Source: an uncultured Hyphomicrobiales bacterium (lineage in GTDB: Bacteria > Pseudomonadota > Alphaproteobacteria > Rhizobiales > Beijerinckiaceae). Taken from it: a stretch of DNA of 32,663 nt. Under the pieces are notes generated by a model that ran no database searches, was not told the origin of the DNA, and was given only the letters and a program-made list of their open reading frames with translations. The stretch is taken from assembly GCA_903931945.1 (NCBI GenBank), contig CAIZEI010000004.1, positions 1 through 32,663 on the forward strand. Reading direction: 5' to 3'. Both the position numbers and the translations under genes were made by a program. This document shows, one piece after another, positions 23,834 to 31,440 of the stretch; the stretch's first letter is position 1; every line of letters begins with the position of its first letter.

Positions 23834-25687
23834 TCAGATCGAGATGACACCGGAGTGCGGTATTCCGGCATAGAGTTCCTCGACAAGACCCGCGCGATTG
23901 GTCAGAACGGCGCGTTGGTTGATTGAGCCTTTGTCCGTCAGTTCGCTTTTGTCAATCGAAGGTCCTTCGCCGAGCAAAATTGCGCGCGCAATGCGCGTCG
24001 AGCTGCCTGTGCTTCGCTCGGCGTGGCAATGCAGGCGCGCGGCGATTTCATCACGAATGCCCTGATGTTCGGCAGCCTCGCGCATCGACAGACTTTCAGC
24101 GCCGGCATGGCGCGCGCAAGCCACAGGATCAGGAAATATCAACGCGGCAAGGAAATCCCGGTCGAGCCCCGCCAGAACCACATCCTGAACCAGCGGCGCA
24201 CAGGCGTCGATGAGCGACGCGCGCAAGGGACCGGCCGCGACCCAGGTGCCCGTGGAGAGTTTGAAATCCTCGGCAATGCGGCCATCGAAAATGAACCCCT
24301 GATTGACATCGGCAGGATCGACAAACCGCAGGGCGTCGCCAAGCCGGTAGAAGCCCTCCTCATCGAAAGCCTGGCGGGTCAGTTCAGGCTGACGCCAATA
24401 GCCGGGCGTGATGTTGTCGCCGCGCAGCCGCGCTTCGAGCTTGCCTTCCACCGGCAAGAGTTTCATCTCGACGCCGCGCGCAGGCGTTCCAACCACGCCG
24501 GCTCCAATCATGGTGTGATTGGCGGCCAGCGCAAAGGGCACCGTCTCGGTGGCTCCGAGTCCTGTCAGCACCAGAACGCGCTCGCCCGTTGTCATGATGG
24601 CAAGGTCGTCAAGCGCATCCCACACATGCTGCGCCATGCCTGCGCCAGCGTACCACATAACTTTCAAGCGACCGAAAAATGACTTTCGCAACGCTTCGTC
24701 AGAGCGCAAAAATGGCAGCAAGGCGTCATAGCCCTTGGGAACATTAAAATACCAGGTTGGCGAGACCTCGCGAAGATTGCGCACGGTGCTTGCAATTCCG
24801 CCGGCTGTCGGCTTGCCATCGTCGATATAGAGCGTGCCGCCATTGTAGAGAATGAGATTAAAATCATGATTGCCGCCAGCCGTGTGGTTCCACGGCGACC
24901 AGTCAAGCGTGACCGGCTGTTCATCCTTTAGCCAGGCAAAATGTTCGCTTGACATCAGGGCGTTCGAACACAACATGCGCTGCGTGTTGATGACCGCCTT
25001 GGGCATGCCTGTCGAGCCAGACGTAAACAGAAACTTCGCGATCGTATCGGGTGTAATGGCGGCATGGGCGGCGTCCACCGCCGCCTCATTGCCCGGCGTC
25101 AGCAGGCTTTCAAACAGCGTTGCGCGAAAGCCTGCGGGCGGATTCGATTTCGTCGCCACTTCAACGCCGGCAGGAACGGCATTGCCGATCGCCTTTGCAT
25201 AAGGCGTGTAATCCTCAACGAAGACGAGGGCCGGCGTCAGCAGATCGAAAATGTACTTTAGTTTGGCGTGGTCGCTTGAGATCAACGAATAGGCCGGCGA
25301 AACCGGCGCATAGGCAATGCCGGCATAAAGCGCCGCTGTGCCGAGCAGGGCATGATCGACGCTGTTGCCAGAAAGGATGATCAGCGGTCGTTCGGCTGAA
25401 AGGCCGCGCGCCAACAGCGCTGCGGCCAGTCGACGAACAGTTTTGCGCCCCTGGGCATAGGATATTTTTCGCCAGTTCCCCGCACTGTCCCGCTCGGCGA
25501 GCCAGGTCCTGTCAGGCGTCTTTGAGGCCCAGAAATCGAGCCTTTCTGTGATTCGAACGGGATAGGTGCCAAGCGGGTTGACATTGCGCACCAGCATTGA
25601 GCCATCGGCCCGCTGTTGCAATTCAGCGCGACAGTTTCCCATATCGGCGGTCCTGATGGGCGCGGGCGTATTCGGGTCGGCGCTCAC
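23834..25687 (-). CDS. Feruloyl-CoA synthase-like acyl-CoA ligase (ANL superfamily)
   Basis: 617 aa, the usual length of feruloyl-CoA synthases. The ATP/AMP-binding motif TSGSTGMPK is at 222-230, a GATET motif lies near 380, and the C-terminal hinge reads IFDGRIAEDFKLSTGTWV, typical of this subfamily and unlike most acyl-CoA ligases. The enzymes activate ferulate, coumarate, caffeate or related aryl-propenoic acids to CoA thioesters. The start is GTG 25687 with GGAGGA at 25691-25696; an ATG at residue 16 is an alternative. First gene of the long minus-strand run and divergent from a crotonase, a pairing seen in hydroxycinnamate degradation, but vanillin dehydrogenase and aminohydrolase-type partners are absent. 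Substrate is therefore open. Confidence 0.9.
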   Translation of the reverse strand: MSADPNTPAPIRTADMGNCRAELQQRADGSMLVRNVNPLGTYPVRITERLDFWASKTPDRTWLAERDSAGNWRKISYAQGRKTVRRLAAALLARGLSAERPLIILSGNSVDHALLGTAALYAGIAYAPVSPAYSLISSDHAKLKYIFDLLTPALVFVEDYTPYAKAIGNAVPAGVEVATKSNPPAGFRATLFESLLTPGNEAAVDAAHAAITPDTIAKFLFTSGSTGMPKAVINTQRMLCSNALMSSEHFAWLKDEQPVTLDWSPWNHTAGGNHDFNLILYNGGTLYIDDGKPTAGGIASTVRNLREVSPTWYFNVPKGYDALLPFLRSDEALRKSFFGRLKVMWYAGAGMAQHVWDALDDLAIMTTGERVLVLTGLGATETVPFALAANHTMIGAGVVGTPARGVEMKLLPVEGKLEARLRGDNITPGYWRQPELTRQAFDEEGFYRLGDALRFVDPADVNQGFIFDGRIAEDFKLSTGTWVAAGPLRASLIDACAPLVQDVVLAGLDRDFLAALIFPDPVACARHAGAESLSMREAAEHQGIRDEIAARLHCHAERSTGSSTRIARAILLGEGPSIDKSELTDKGSINQRAVLTNRAGLVEELYAGIPHSGVISI

Positions 25688-25805
25688 ATTTCCTCCATCC
25701 GGGCGCCGCTGTCTGTTTTGGCGGCTGGCGCTTCATGCTATTCATTGCGCATTGTAGCCCCGGCGCCGTTGCTGGCAAGCCGAATTGCGAATGCGGGTCG
25801 AACCT
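25688..25805. promoter_or_regulatory. Divergent control region, CoA ligase operon / crotonase
   Basis: 118 bp between divergent starts. It must hold promoters for the long minus-strand run and for the crotonase. The ligase ribosome site is at 25691-25696. A weak -35/-10-like pair (TTTTGG near 25716, TATTCA at 25739) faces the crotonase. No clear operator palindrome was seen. Confidence 0.45.
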
Positions 25806-26591
25806 ATGACAGAGCCTAGAACGGTCGCCTATCAACTCGACAATGAGATTGCCCTCATTGGTTTGAACCGTCCAGGCAAACGCAATGCGATCAATGAGGA
25901 TGTGATTGGCGCCCTGCACGAAGCGGTGGAACGCGCCAGTCGCGAGGCCCGCGTCGGAGTCATCTATGGCCATGGCGAACACTTTTGCGCCGGGCTGGAT
26001 CTTGCCGAACATGCCGAGCGCTCGCCATTTGACGGCGTGCTGCATTCGCGCAAATGGCATCGGATATTCGACGATATCGAACGCGGCGCCATTCCCTTTG
26101 TCTGCGCCCTGCATGGCGCGGTTGTCGGCGGCGGACTGGAGCTTGCAGCCTCTGCGCAAATCCGCGTGGCGGATGAAACTGCGTTCTTTGGATTGCCGGA
26201 GGGGCAACGTGGAATTTTTGTCGGCGGCGGCGGCTCCGTGCGGATCGCGCGGCTGATGTCGGCGGCGCGCATGGCCGATATGATGCTGACCGGACGCACA
26301 TTGTCGGCGGCTAAGGCCGAAAGCGTCAATCTCGTGCAATATGTTGTGCCTGCCGGGCAGGCTTTGACCGAGGCCAGGACTCTGGCCGCACGCATCGCCC
26401 GCAACGCGCCCATGTCGAATTTTGCGGTGGTGCAGGCCCTGCCACGCATTCAGGACATGTCGCACGACGACGGCCTGTTCACAGAATCGCTGATGGCGGC
26501 CATGACGCAAACAAGTCCGGAAGCTGTCAAACGGCTGCGTGATTTTCTCGAAAAGCGCGCCGACCGGCTGGACAGGCCCCGCGACCTCTAG
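25806..26591 (+). CDS. Crotonase/enoyl-CoA hydratase family protein
   Basis: 261 aa. The oxyanion-hole stretches are HFCAGLDL (A62-G63) and HGAVVGGGLELA (G109-G110). Both acidic residues of classical enoyl-CoA hydratases are in place: E112 (GGLE) and E132 (LPEGQRG). The sequence does not carry the typical surroundings of p-hydroxycinnamoyl-CoA hydratase-lyase, so a plain hydratase, isomerase or another crotonase reaction is equally likely. ATG 25806 begins at the conserved part; an ATG at 25791 and a TTG at 25785 are possible upstream starts, and no strong ribosome site decides. Being divergent from the feruloyl-CoA-synthase-like gene, it probably acts on the CoA ester that the ligase makes. 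Confidence 0.88.
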   Translation: MTEPRTVAYQLDNEIALIGLNRPGKRNAINEDVIGALHEAVERASREARVGVIYGHGEHFCAGLDLAEHAERSPFDGVLHSRKWHRIFDDIERGAIPFVCALHGAVVGGGLELAASAQIRVADETAFFGLPEGQRGIFVGGGGSVRIARLMSAARMADMMLTGRTLSAAKAESVNLVQYVVPAGQALTEARTLAARIARNAPMSNFAVVQALPRIQDMSHDDGLFTESLMAAMTQTSPEAVKRLRDFLEKRADRLDRPRDL

Positions 26592-26692
26592 AGCCAATTC
26601 CGATCTGTTGGAATCTGATTGGAATTGGCTCCAGATTCCTGGTATTTTCGCGTTGTCTTCACGCGAACCGATTCCCACTTCGCTTGAAAACG
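26591..26692 (-). repeat. Composite intergenic repeat, copy 2 (inverted relative to copy 1)
   Basis: Part B is a palindrome at 26591-26631 with an outer 11-bp stem (26591-26601 with 26621-26631); part A is the reverse complement at 26651-26692. Part A matches copy 1 at roughly four of five positions over 42 bp, the gap is 19 bases instead of 20, and the spacers share AAAATAC. The copy fills the gap between the convergent crotonase and amidohydrolase and begins at the crotonase stop codon, so it may serve as a bidirectional terminator. Confidence 0.75.
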
Positions 26693-26707
26693 TTTCGACC
26701 GGCGGTC

Positions 26708-27580
26708 TCAAGCCAGCCCAAGCAATTTTGCCGCGTTGTCTTTCAGAATCAGCGGGCGCACATCTGGCCGGATGTCGAGCCCGGCAAAATCGGCGAGCCA
26801 GCGGTCGGGCGTGATCGCCGGCCAATCGGACCCGAACAGCATTTTACGTTTCAATATTGTGTTGGCGTATTGCACAAGGATGCGCGGAAAATATTTTGGC
26901 GACCATCCCGACAGATCGATATAGACATTCGGCTTGTGGGTTGCGACCGACAACGCCTCTTCCTGCCAGGGGAAGGACGGATGCGCGAGGATGATTTTCA
27001 TCTCGGGAAAATCGGCGGCGACATCATCCAGATACATCGGGTTGGAATATTTGAGGCGCATTCCATTGCCGCCGGGCATTCCGGCGCCCACAGCCGTCTG
27101 GCCCGTATGAAACAGCGCCGGCGCGCCGCATTCCGCAATCGCCTCATAGAGCGGATAGGCCATGCGATCATTGGGGTAAAAGCCCTGCATCGTTGGATGA
27201 AACTTGAACCCGCGGATACCGAAATCCTTCACCAGCCGGCGCGCCTCGCGCGCGCCAAGCTTGCCTTTGGCAGGGTCGATGCTACCAAATGGAATGAGAA
27301 TGTCCGCATTTTCTGCGGCGAGCGCGGCCATTTCTTCATTGTTGTAGCGGCGGAACCCGGTCTCGCGTTCAGCATCCACCGGGAATATCACGGCAGCAAT
27401 CTTGCGCTCGCGGAAATAGGCGGCGGTTTGCGGAACGCTCGGGCGCATATCGTGTTTGGCGCCAAAATAGGCCTGCATCGCGTTCTGGAAATCGTCATAG
27501 CCATCGTCCGCATGCGTCCCGCAGGGCTCTTCAGCGTGCGTGTGGAAATCGATGGCGATGATGTCGTCGAGGTTGATCAT
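26708..27580 (-). CDS. Amidohydrolase family protein (COG2159-like)
   Basis: 290 aa TIM-barrel metal hydrolase. Unlike the other amidohydrolase in this window it keeps the full HxH motif, H13-T-H15 in DFHTH, with further candidate ligands H129 (FKFHPT), H159 (LFHTGQ), H201 (LAHPSFP) and D253 (FGSDWP). Relatives are hydrolases and decarboxylases of aromatic acids and related compounds. ATG 27580 is preceded by CGGAGAG; the frame upstream of it is not supported. It stands between the convergent crotonase and the divergent SDR, 101 bp from the SDR start. The substrate cannot be assigned; a decarboxylation or ring-hydrolysis step in the local pathway is possible. Confidence 0.87.
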   Translation of the reverse strand: MINLDDIIAIDFHTHAEEPCGTHADDGYDDFQNAMQAYFGAKHDMRPSVPQTAAYFRERKIAAVIFPVDAERETGFRRYNNEEMAALAAENADILIPFGSIDPAKGKLGAREARRLVKDFGIRGFKFHPTMQGFYPNDRMAYPLYEAIAECGAPALFHTGQTAVGAGMPGGNGMRLKYSNPMYLDDVAADFPEMKIILAHPSFPWQEEALSVATHKPNVYIDLSGWSPKYFPRILVQYANTILKRKMLFGSDWPAITPDRWLADFAGLDIRPDVRPLILKDNAAKLLGLA

Positions 27581-27681
27581 GGCGTCTCTCCGCCAGATTT
27601 TCATGCGGCCCATTGGGCCATGTTGTCAACGCCTGCGGATTTCACCTAACCTGTCCGTGAAACTTCGGGAGGAAATCGGGC

Positions 27682-28446
27682 ATGTTGTCGAAGCTGAAAA
27701 TGAATGGCGAGGCGGTTGTAGTGACGGGCGGCGGCGCCGGCATTGGCAAAGCCGCCGCCGCAGCGCTTTGCGAAATGGGCGCCACAGGCGTTATCGTCGG
27801 ACGCACCGCCGCCACGCTTGAAGCCACGCAAGCCGAGTTCCGGGCCAAGGGTTGGAAATGCGAGACCTTTGTTGCGGATGTGTCAAACGAAGCGGATGTG
27901 AAGCGCCTCTCGGTCTGGGCTGCCGAAAACTGTGGCTCCGTGAAAGCGATCGTCAACAACGCCGGCGATAATTTTTCATCGCAACTGCATGAGCTGTCGA
28001 CCGAAAACTGGCGCCGCCTGATGGCGACCAATCTCGACAGCGTCTTTTACATGTGCCGCGATTTTATTCCGCTGCTGCTGCGGGCGCAGGGGCCTTCCAT
28101 TGTGAATGTCGCCTCGACATTTGGCGTGATCGGCAATCCAAAAATGCCGGTGTATTGCGCGAGCAAGGGCGCCGTCGTGAACCTCACCCGCCAACTCGCG
28201 ATTGATTATGGCGAAAAAGGCCTGCGCGTGAACTCTGTTTGCCCCGGCTCGACTCTCTCGCCGCGCTACAAAGGCTATGTCGACAAGGGCATGGTCGATA
28301 TGAACGCCGTGCGCGCCCGCATCATGTTGCGCCGCCCGGCAGAATGCGAAGAAATCGGCGACGTCATCGCCTTTCTCGTTTCGGACGCAGCATCGTTTGT
28401 GACAGGCGCGACGATGCTCGTGGATGGCGGGCAGACCATTCACTGA
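27682..28446 (+). CDS. SDR family oxidoreductase
   Basis: 254 aa classical SDR. The glycine motif is T15-GGGAGIG22, NNAG is at 92-95, the catalytic Ser is S145, and Tyr/Lys are Y158 and K162 (YCASK). The end FVTGATMLVDGGQTIH is typical. Cofactor preference is not clear from sequence: the residue after strand 2 (G-R41-T) favours NADP(H). GGGAGGAAA lies upstream of ATG 27682. It is divergent from the second amidohydrolase and its stop is 30 bases from the end of convergent tadA, so it marks the right edge of the catabolic block. Substrate unknown; beta-oxidation-like 3-ketoacyl reduction or dehydrogenation of a ring alcohol are both possible. Confidence 0.92.
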   Translation: MLSKLKMNGEAVVVTGGGAGIGKAAAAALCEMGATGVIVGRTAATLEATQAEFRAKGWKCETFVADVSNEADVKRLSVWAAENCGSVKAIVNNAGDNFSSQLHELSTENWRRLMATNLDSVFYMCRDFIPLLLRAQGPSIVNVASTFGVIGNPKMPVYCASKGAVVNLTRQLAIDYGEKGLRVNSVCPGSTLSPRYKGYVDKGMVDMNAVRARIMLRRPAECEEIGDVIAFLVSDAASFVTGATMLVDGGQTIH

Positions 28447-28476
28447 AGATTTCGGCGGCTGGATGAATGGGCCCGT

Positions 28477-28944
28477 CTATTTCCGCCGCGCGCGGAAAAA
28501 CGATTTCAATAAAGCGCTCGCCTCGCTTTCGCGCAGGCCGCTGTAGACCTCCGGCGCATGATGGCAGGTGGGCTGCGAAAAAAAGCGGGGCCCGTTTTCC
28601 ACCGCGCCGCCCTTGGGGTCGCTCGCAGCAAAATACAGGCGCCGGATGCGCGCGAACGAAATGGCGCCCGCGCACATCGCGCAGGGCTCCAGCGTGACAT
28701 AGAGATCGCAGCCTGTGAGGCGTCCGCTGCCGAGCGCCTGCGCTGCGGCGCGGATCGTCAGCGCCTCGGCATGCGCCGTTGGATCGCGATCGCCGATGAC
28801 GCGATTGCCAGCCGAGGCAATGACCCGGCCATTGCGGACGATAACCGCCCCGACGGGCGTTTCGCCACGCGCGGCGGCGGCCCGCGCCTCATCGAAGGCG
28901 AGGGAAAAAGGATCTACGGCGGAAATCCCCGGTGCGACAGTCAA
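28477..28944 (-). CDS. tadA: tRNA adenosine(34) deaminase TadA / nucleoside deaminase
   Basis: 155 aa, zinc-dependent cytidine-deaminase fold. Zinc ligands and catalytic Glu are in H58-A-E60 and P-C88-A-M-C91 (EPCAMCAGA), with [13 protein letters not shown] as in alphaproteobacterial TadA. TadA converts A34 to inosine in tRNA-Arg(ACG), an essential step. The start is the TTG at 28944: no ATG precedes the conserved part, and GGGGAG lies 7 bases upstream (28952-28957). Divergent from rluB with only 42 bp between, an arrangement common in alphaproteobacteria. Confidence 0.93.
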   Translation of the reverse strand: MTVAPGISAVDPFSLAFDEARAAAARGETPVGAVIVRNGRVIASAGNRVIGDRDPTAHAEALTIRAAAQALGSGRLTGCDLYVTLEPCAMCAGAISFARIRRLYFAASDPKGGAVENGPRFFSQPTCHHAPEVYSGLRESEASALLKSFFRARRK

Positions 28945-28986
28945 AGTTCCGCTCCCCCTTTGGCTGCGGCTCTGATATCAGGAGCC
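28945..28986. promoter_or_regulatory. Short divergent region tadA / rluB
   Basis: Only 42 bp separate the two starts and both ribosome sites fall inside (GGGGAG on minus at 28952-28957, AGGAG on plus at 28980-28984). The promoters must therefore overlap the neighbouring genes or each other. Confidence 0.4.
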
Positions 28987-30849
28987 ATGAATGACAAATC
29001 GGATGACGGCAAGCGCCGTGGCGGAAGACCGGGCGGCGGCTCTCGTGGACGCCCGCCAGGCAAAGGCGGACCTTTCCGTGGAGAGCGCCCCCCGCGCAAC
29101 GCGAGCGGCGAACAGCCCTTGCGACGGCGAAGCGCAGGCGAGGATGCCCCCCGTCGCGATTTCGGCGCCGAGAGGCCCAGGGCAGGCGTGGAGAGGCCCG
29201 GCCACGGGCAGGCGCGGCCATGGCGCGAACTGGAGAAACGCGAGCGCTTCAAACGGGAGGGCAAACCGGCAGGGCCAACCCCGCGCACCCATGAGCGCGG
29301 CGAGGGCGAGGAGCGAATCGCCAAGGTGATCGCTCGTGCGGGCGTGTGTTCCCGCCGCGATGCCGAAGCGATGATTGAAGCGGGGCGCGTTTCGGTCAAT
29401 GGCGCGCCAATTTCCTCGGCAGCATTCAACGTCGGCCCCAATGACCGGGTGACGGTCGATGGCGCCCCCTTGCCACAGCGCGAACGCACACGGCTTTGGA
29501 TGTTCCATAAGCCGGCTGGCTATGTGACGACGGAAAGCGACCCGGAAGCGCGCAAAACGATTTTTGACGTCTTGCCCGCCGGACTGCCACGCGTTGTCAC
29601 GATCGGGCGGCTGGATATCAATACCGAGGGCCTGCTGCTGGTGACCAATGACGGTGGCCTTGCACGGGTGCTCGAATTGCCGGCCACGGGCTGGCTGCGG
29701 CGCTATCGCGCCCGCGCGCATGGCGAGACGGATCAGGCGCGCCTCGATTCGTTGCGGGCAGGCGTCACGATTGAAGGCGTCGAATATGCCGGAGTGGACG
29801 CCCGGCTCGACCGCACGCAGGGCGCCAATGTGTGGCTGACCATCGGATTGCGCGAAGGCAAGAACCGCGAGGTCAAACGGCTGCTTGAGCATATCGGCCT
29901 CGAAGTGAACCGACTGATCCGCGTCAGTTTCGGCCCCTTCCAGTTGGGGGATCTTGCAGAGGGCCTGGTCGAAGAAATTCCGGCCCGCATCATTCGCGAC
30001 CAGCTTGGCGAAAAGCTGATTGCCGAATCGAATGCAGATTTTGAGGAGCCAACGGCCAACAGCGACGGCGAACGCGCGGAACAGCCGGCAAGGCCCGGCG
30101 CCCCACGCGGGCGCGCGGTGAGCGAACGTCGCGCCAACGCAAGCGGCGAAGCACAGCCGCGCGGCGAACGCTCAAAGCCTGGCGCGCCCCGCAAACACGT
30201 CTCCGCCTTGCGGAGCGAAGCCGCCAAAGCCCGTCCGGAACGCGTGCGGATCGAACGCGCGCAAACGCAGGACCGCAAGGGCCGGGATGTAAAAGTGGAG
30301 CGTCTGCGCCCTGTCGACGGAGTCAAACCCGACCGTTCCACGCGCAACGCGAGGCGTTTTTCGGATGAGCGCGGCGAGGCCGCGCCCATCCGCCGCGTTT
30401 ATAAAAAGCCGGACGGCGAGGCGTTTTCACGCGAGGAGCGTCCGCCGCGCCGGGAGTTTTCCGACAAGCCGGGTCGTGGCTCGGACCGCCCGTTCCGCAA
30501 ACCGCCGGCGACAGGCGATGTCCGCCCGCCCCGGCGTTTTGACAAGCCCGATGGCGAGAGACCGCAGCGGGACGAACGCCCGCGTTCCTTCGCGCGACCG
30601 CGCGAGGCAGGGGAACGCCCGGAACGTCCATTCCAGAAGCGTGACGGCGAACGCCCCGCGCGCCGGTTTGAAAAGCCTGAGGGTTCCCGCCCCGGCGGCG
30701 CAAGGCCCGGTGGATCGAGACCGGGTGGATCGAGACCTGGTGGCTTCAAACCCGGCGGATCGAGGCCCGGCCGACCTAAATCTGATGGGCCGCGATCAGG
30801 GGGGCCCGGAAAACCGCGCGGTCCCCGCCCGCCACGCCGCGAGTCCTGA
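28987..30849 (+). CDS. rluB: 23S rRNA pseudouridine synthase RluB-like, with long disordered tails
   Basis: 620 aa, about twice the usual size. Residues 1-105 are Arg/Gly/Pro-rich; an S4 RNA-binding domain spans about 109-160 ([19 protein letters not shown]), and the RsuA/RluB/E/F catalytic domain about 168-345 with the active-site D210 in [12 protein letters not shown]. The remaining 275 residues are highly charged Arg/Asp/Glu/Pro/Gly-rich sequence ending in an RPGGS repeat. The ATG at 28987 is only 2 bases from AGGAG at 28980-28984, so translation may be modest. Tails of this kind suggest RNA binding or ribosome-assembly roles. It lies 6 bases before rsmD, so the two rRNA-modification genes form one operon. 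Confidence 0.9.
   Translation: MNDKSDDGKRRGGRPGGGSRGRPPGKGGPFRGERPPRNASGEQPLRRRSAGEDAPRRDFGAERPRAGVERPGHGQARPWRELEKRERFKREGKPAGPTPRTHERGEGEERIAKVIARAGVCSRRDAEAMIEAGRVSVNGAPISSAAFNVGPNDRVTVDGAPLPQRERTRLWMFHKPAGYVTTESDPEARKTIFDVLPAGLPRVVTIGRLDINTEGLLLVTNDGGLARVLELPATGWLRRYRARAHGETDQARLDSLRAGVTIEGVEYAGVDARLDRTQGANVWLTIGLREGKNREVKRLLEHIGLEVNRLIRVSFGPFQLGDLAEGLVEEIPARIIRDQLGEKLIAESNADFEEPTANSDGERAEQPARPGAPRGRAVSERRANASGEAQPRGERSKPGAPRKHVSALRSEAAKARPERVRIERAQTQDRKGRDVKVERLRPVDGVKPDRSTRNARRFSDERGEAAPIRRVYKKPDGEAFSREERPPRREFSDKPGRGSDRPFRKPPATGDVRPPRRFDKPDGERPQRDERPRSFARPREAGERPERPFQKRDGERPARRFEKPEGSRPGGARPGGSRPGGSRPGGFKPGGSRPGRPKSDGPRSGGPGKPRGPRPPRRES
30688..30773 (+). repeat. 15-bp tandem repeat at the 3' end of rluB
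   Basis: Five consecutive 15-base units (30688-30762) plus a partial sixth encode R/K-P-G-G-A/S/F pentapeptides. Units differ mainly at third codon positions, so the peptide is kept while the DNA has drifted. Copy number could vary by slippage without changing frame. Confidence 0.85.
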
Positions 30850-30855
30850 CGCGCC

Positions 30856-31416
30856 ATGCGCATTGTCGGCGGGCGATTGCGCGGACGCGTGCTGACAGGG
30901 CCTTCGTCCCAGGCGGTTCGTCCGACATCGGATCGCCTGCGCGAAACCATCTTCAATATTCTTGCGCACGCATATGACGATCCCGTCAGCGGCGCGCGTG
31001 TCATCGATCTGTTTGCAGGGACCGGCGGCCTTGGCCTTGAGGCGCTCTCGCGCGGCGCCAAGCTCGCGCTTTTCGTCGACAACGGGTCAGAGGCGCGGGC
31101 GCTTTTGCGTAGCAATGTGGAGGCTCTGGGGCTCGGCGGCGAGGTCCGCATTCTTCGCCGGGACGCCACAAAGCTCGGCGAAATGCCGCCGCAGGAGCCG
31201 TTCACGCTGGCTTTTCTCGACCCGCCCTACAGCAAGGGCCTCGCGCCTTCCGCTCTGATTGGCCTGCGCGATGGCGGCTGGCTTGCGCCCGGCGCGCTTT
31301 GCGTGGTCGAAGAGGCGGAGGAGGTTGAATTGCCTTCGGGCTTCACCCGGATCGAAAGCCGCGACTACGGCGAGTCACGACTGGTTTTCGCGCGGTTTGA
31401 GCATGTCGAGGGTTGA
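30856..31416 (+). CDS. rsmD: 16S rRNA (guanine(966)-N(2))-methyltransferase RsmD
   Basis: 186 aa, usual length. The N-terminal motif MRIVGGRLRGR and RPTSDRLRE are RsmD hallmarks, followed by the SAM site DLFAGTGGLGLEALSRGA (from 51) and the catalytic DPPY at 122-125. The enzyme methylates G966 in helix 31 of 16S rRNA on assembled 30S particles. It follows rluB after 6 bases and shares its transcript. Confidence 0.96.
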   Translation: MRIVGGRLRGRVLTGPSSQAVRPTSDRLRETIFNILAHAYDDPVSGARVIDLFAGTGGLGLEALSRGAKLALFVDNGSEARALLRSNVEALGLGGEVRILRRDATKLGEMPPQEPFTLAFLDPPYSKGLAPSALIGLRDGGWLAPGALCVVEEAEEVELPSGFTRIESRDYGESRLVFARFEHVEG

Positions 31417-31440
31417 GGACGGCGCTGCGCCGCTCAAACC
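31411..31440. terminator. Hairpin at the rsmD / Uma2 convergent ends
   Basis: The outer arms GGTTGAG (31411-31417) and CTCAAACC (31433-31440, one bulge) enclose an inner GGCG/CGCC stem with a 3-nt loop. It covers the stop codons of both convergent genes, 17 bp apart. No T run follows on either strand, so termination is possible but uncertain. Confidence 0.35.

Noticed and set aside
23834-26591. Calling the ligase/crotonase pair a complete ferulate-to-vanillin module
   Set aside because: The crotonase does not show hydratase-lyase features and vanillin dehydrogenase is absent; only the ligase family is supported.
25623-26825. 400-codon minus-strand open frame
   Set aside because: Antisense to the crotonase and overlapping the ligase start and the repeat; low-complexity Arg/His-rich translation.
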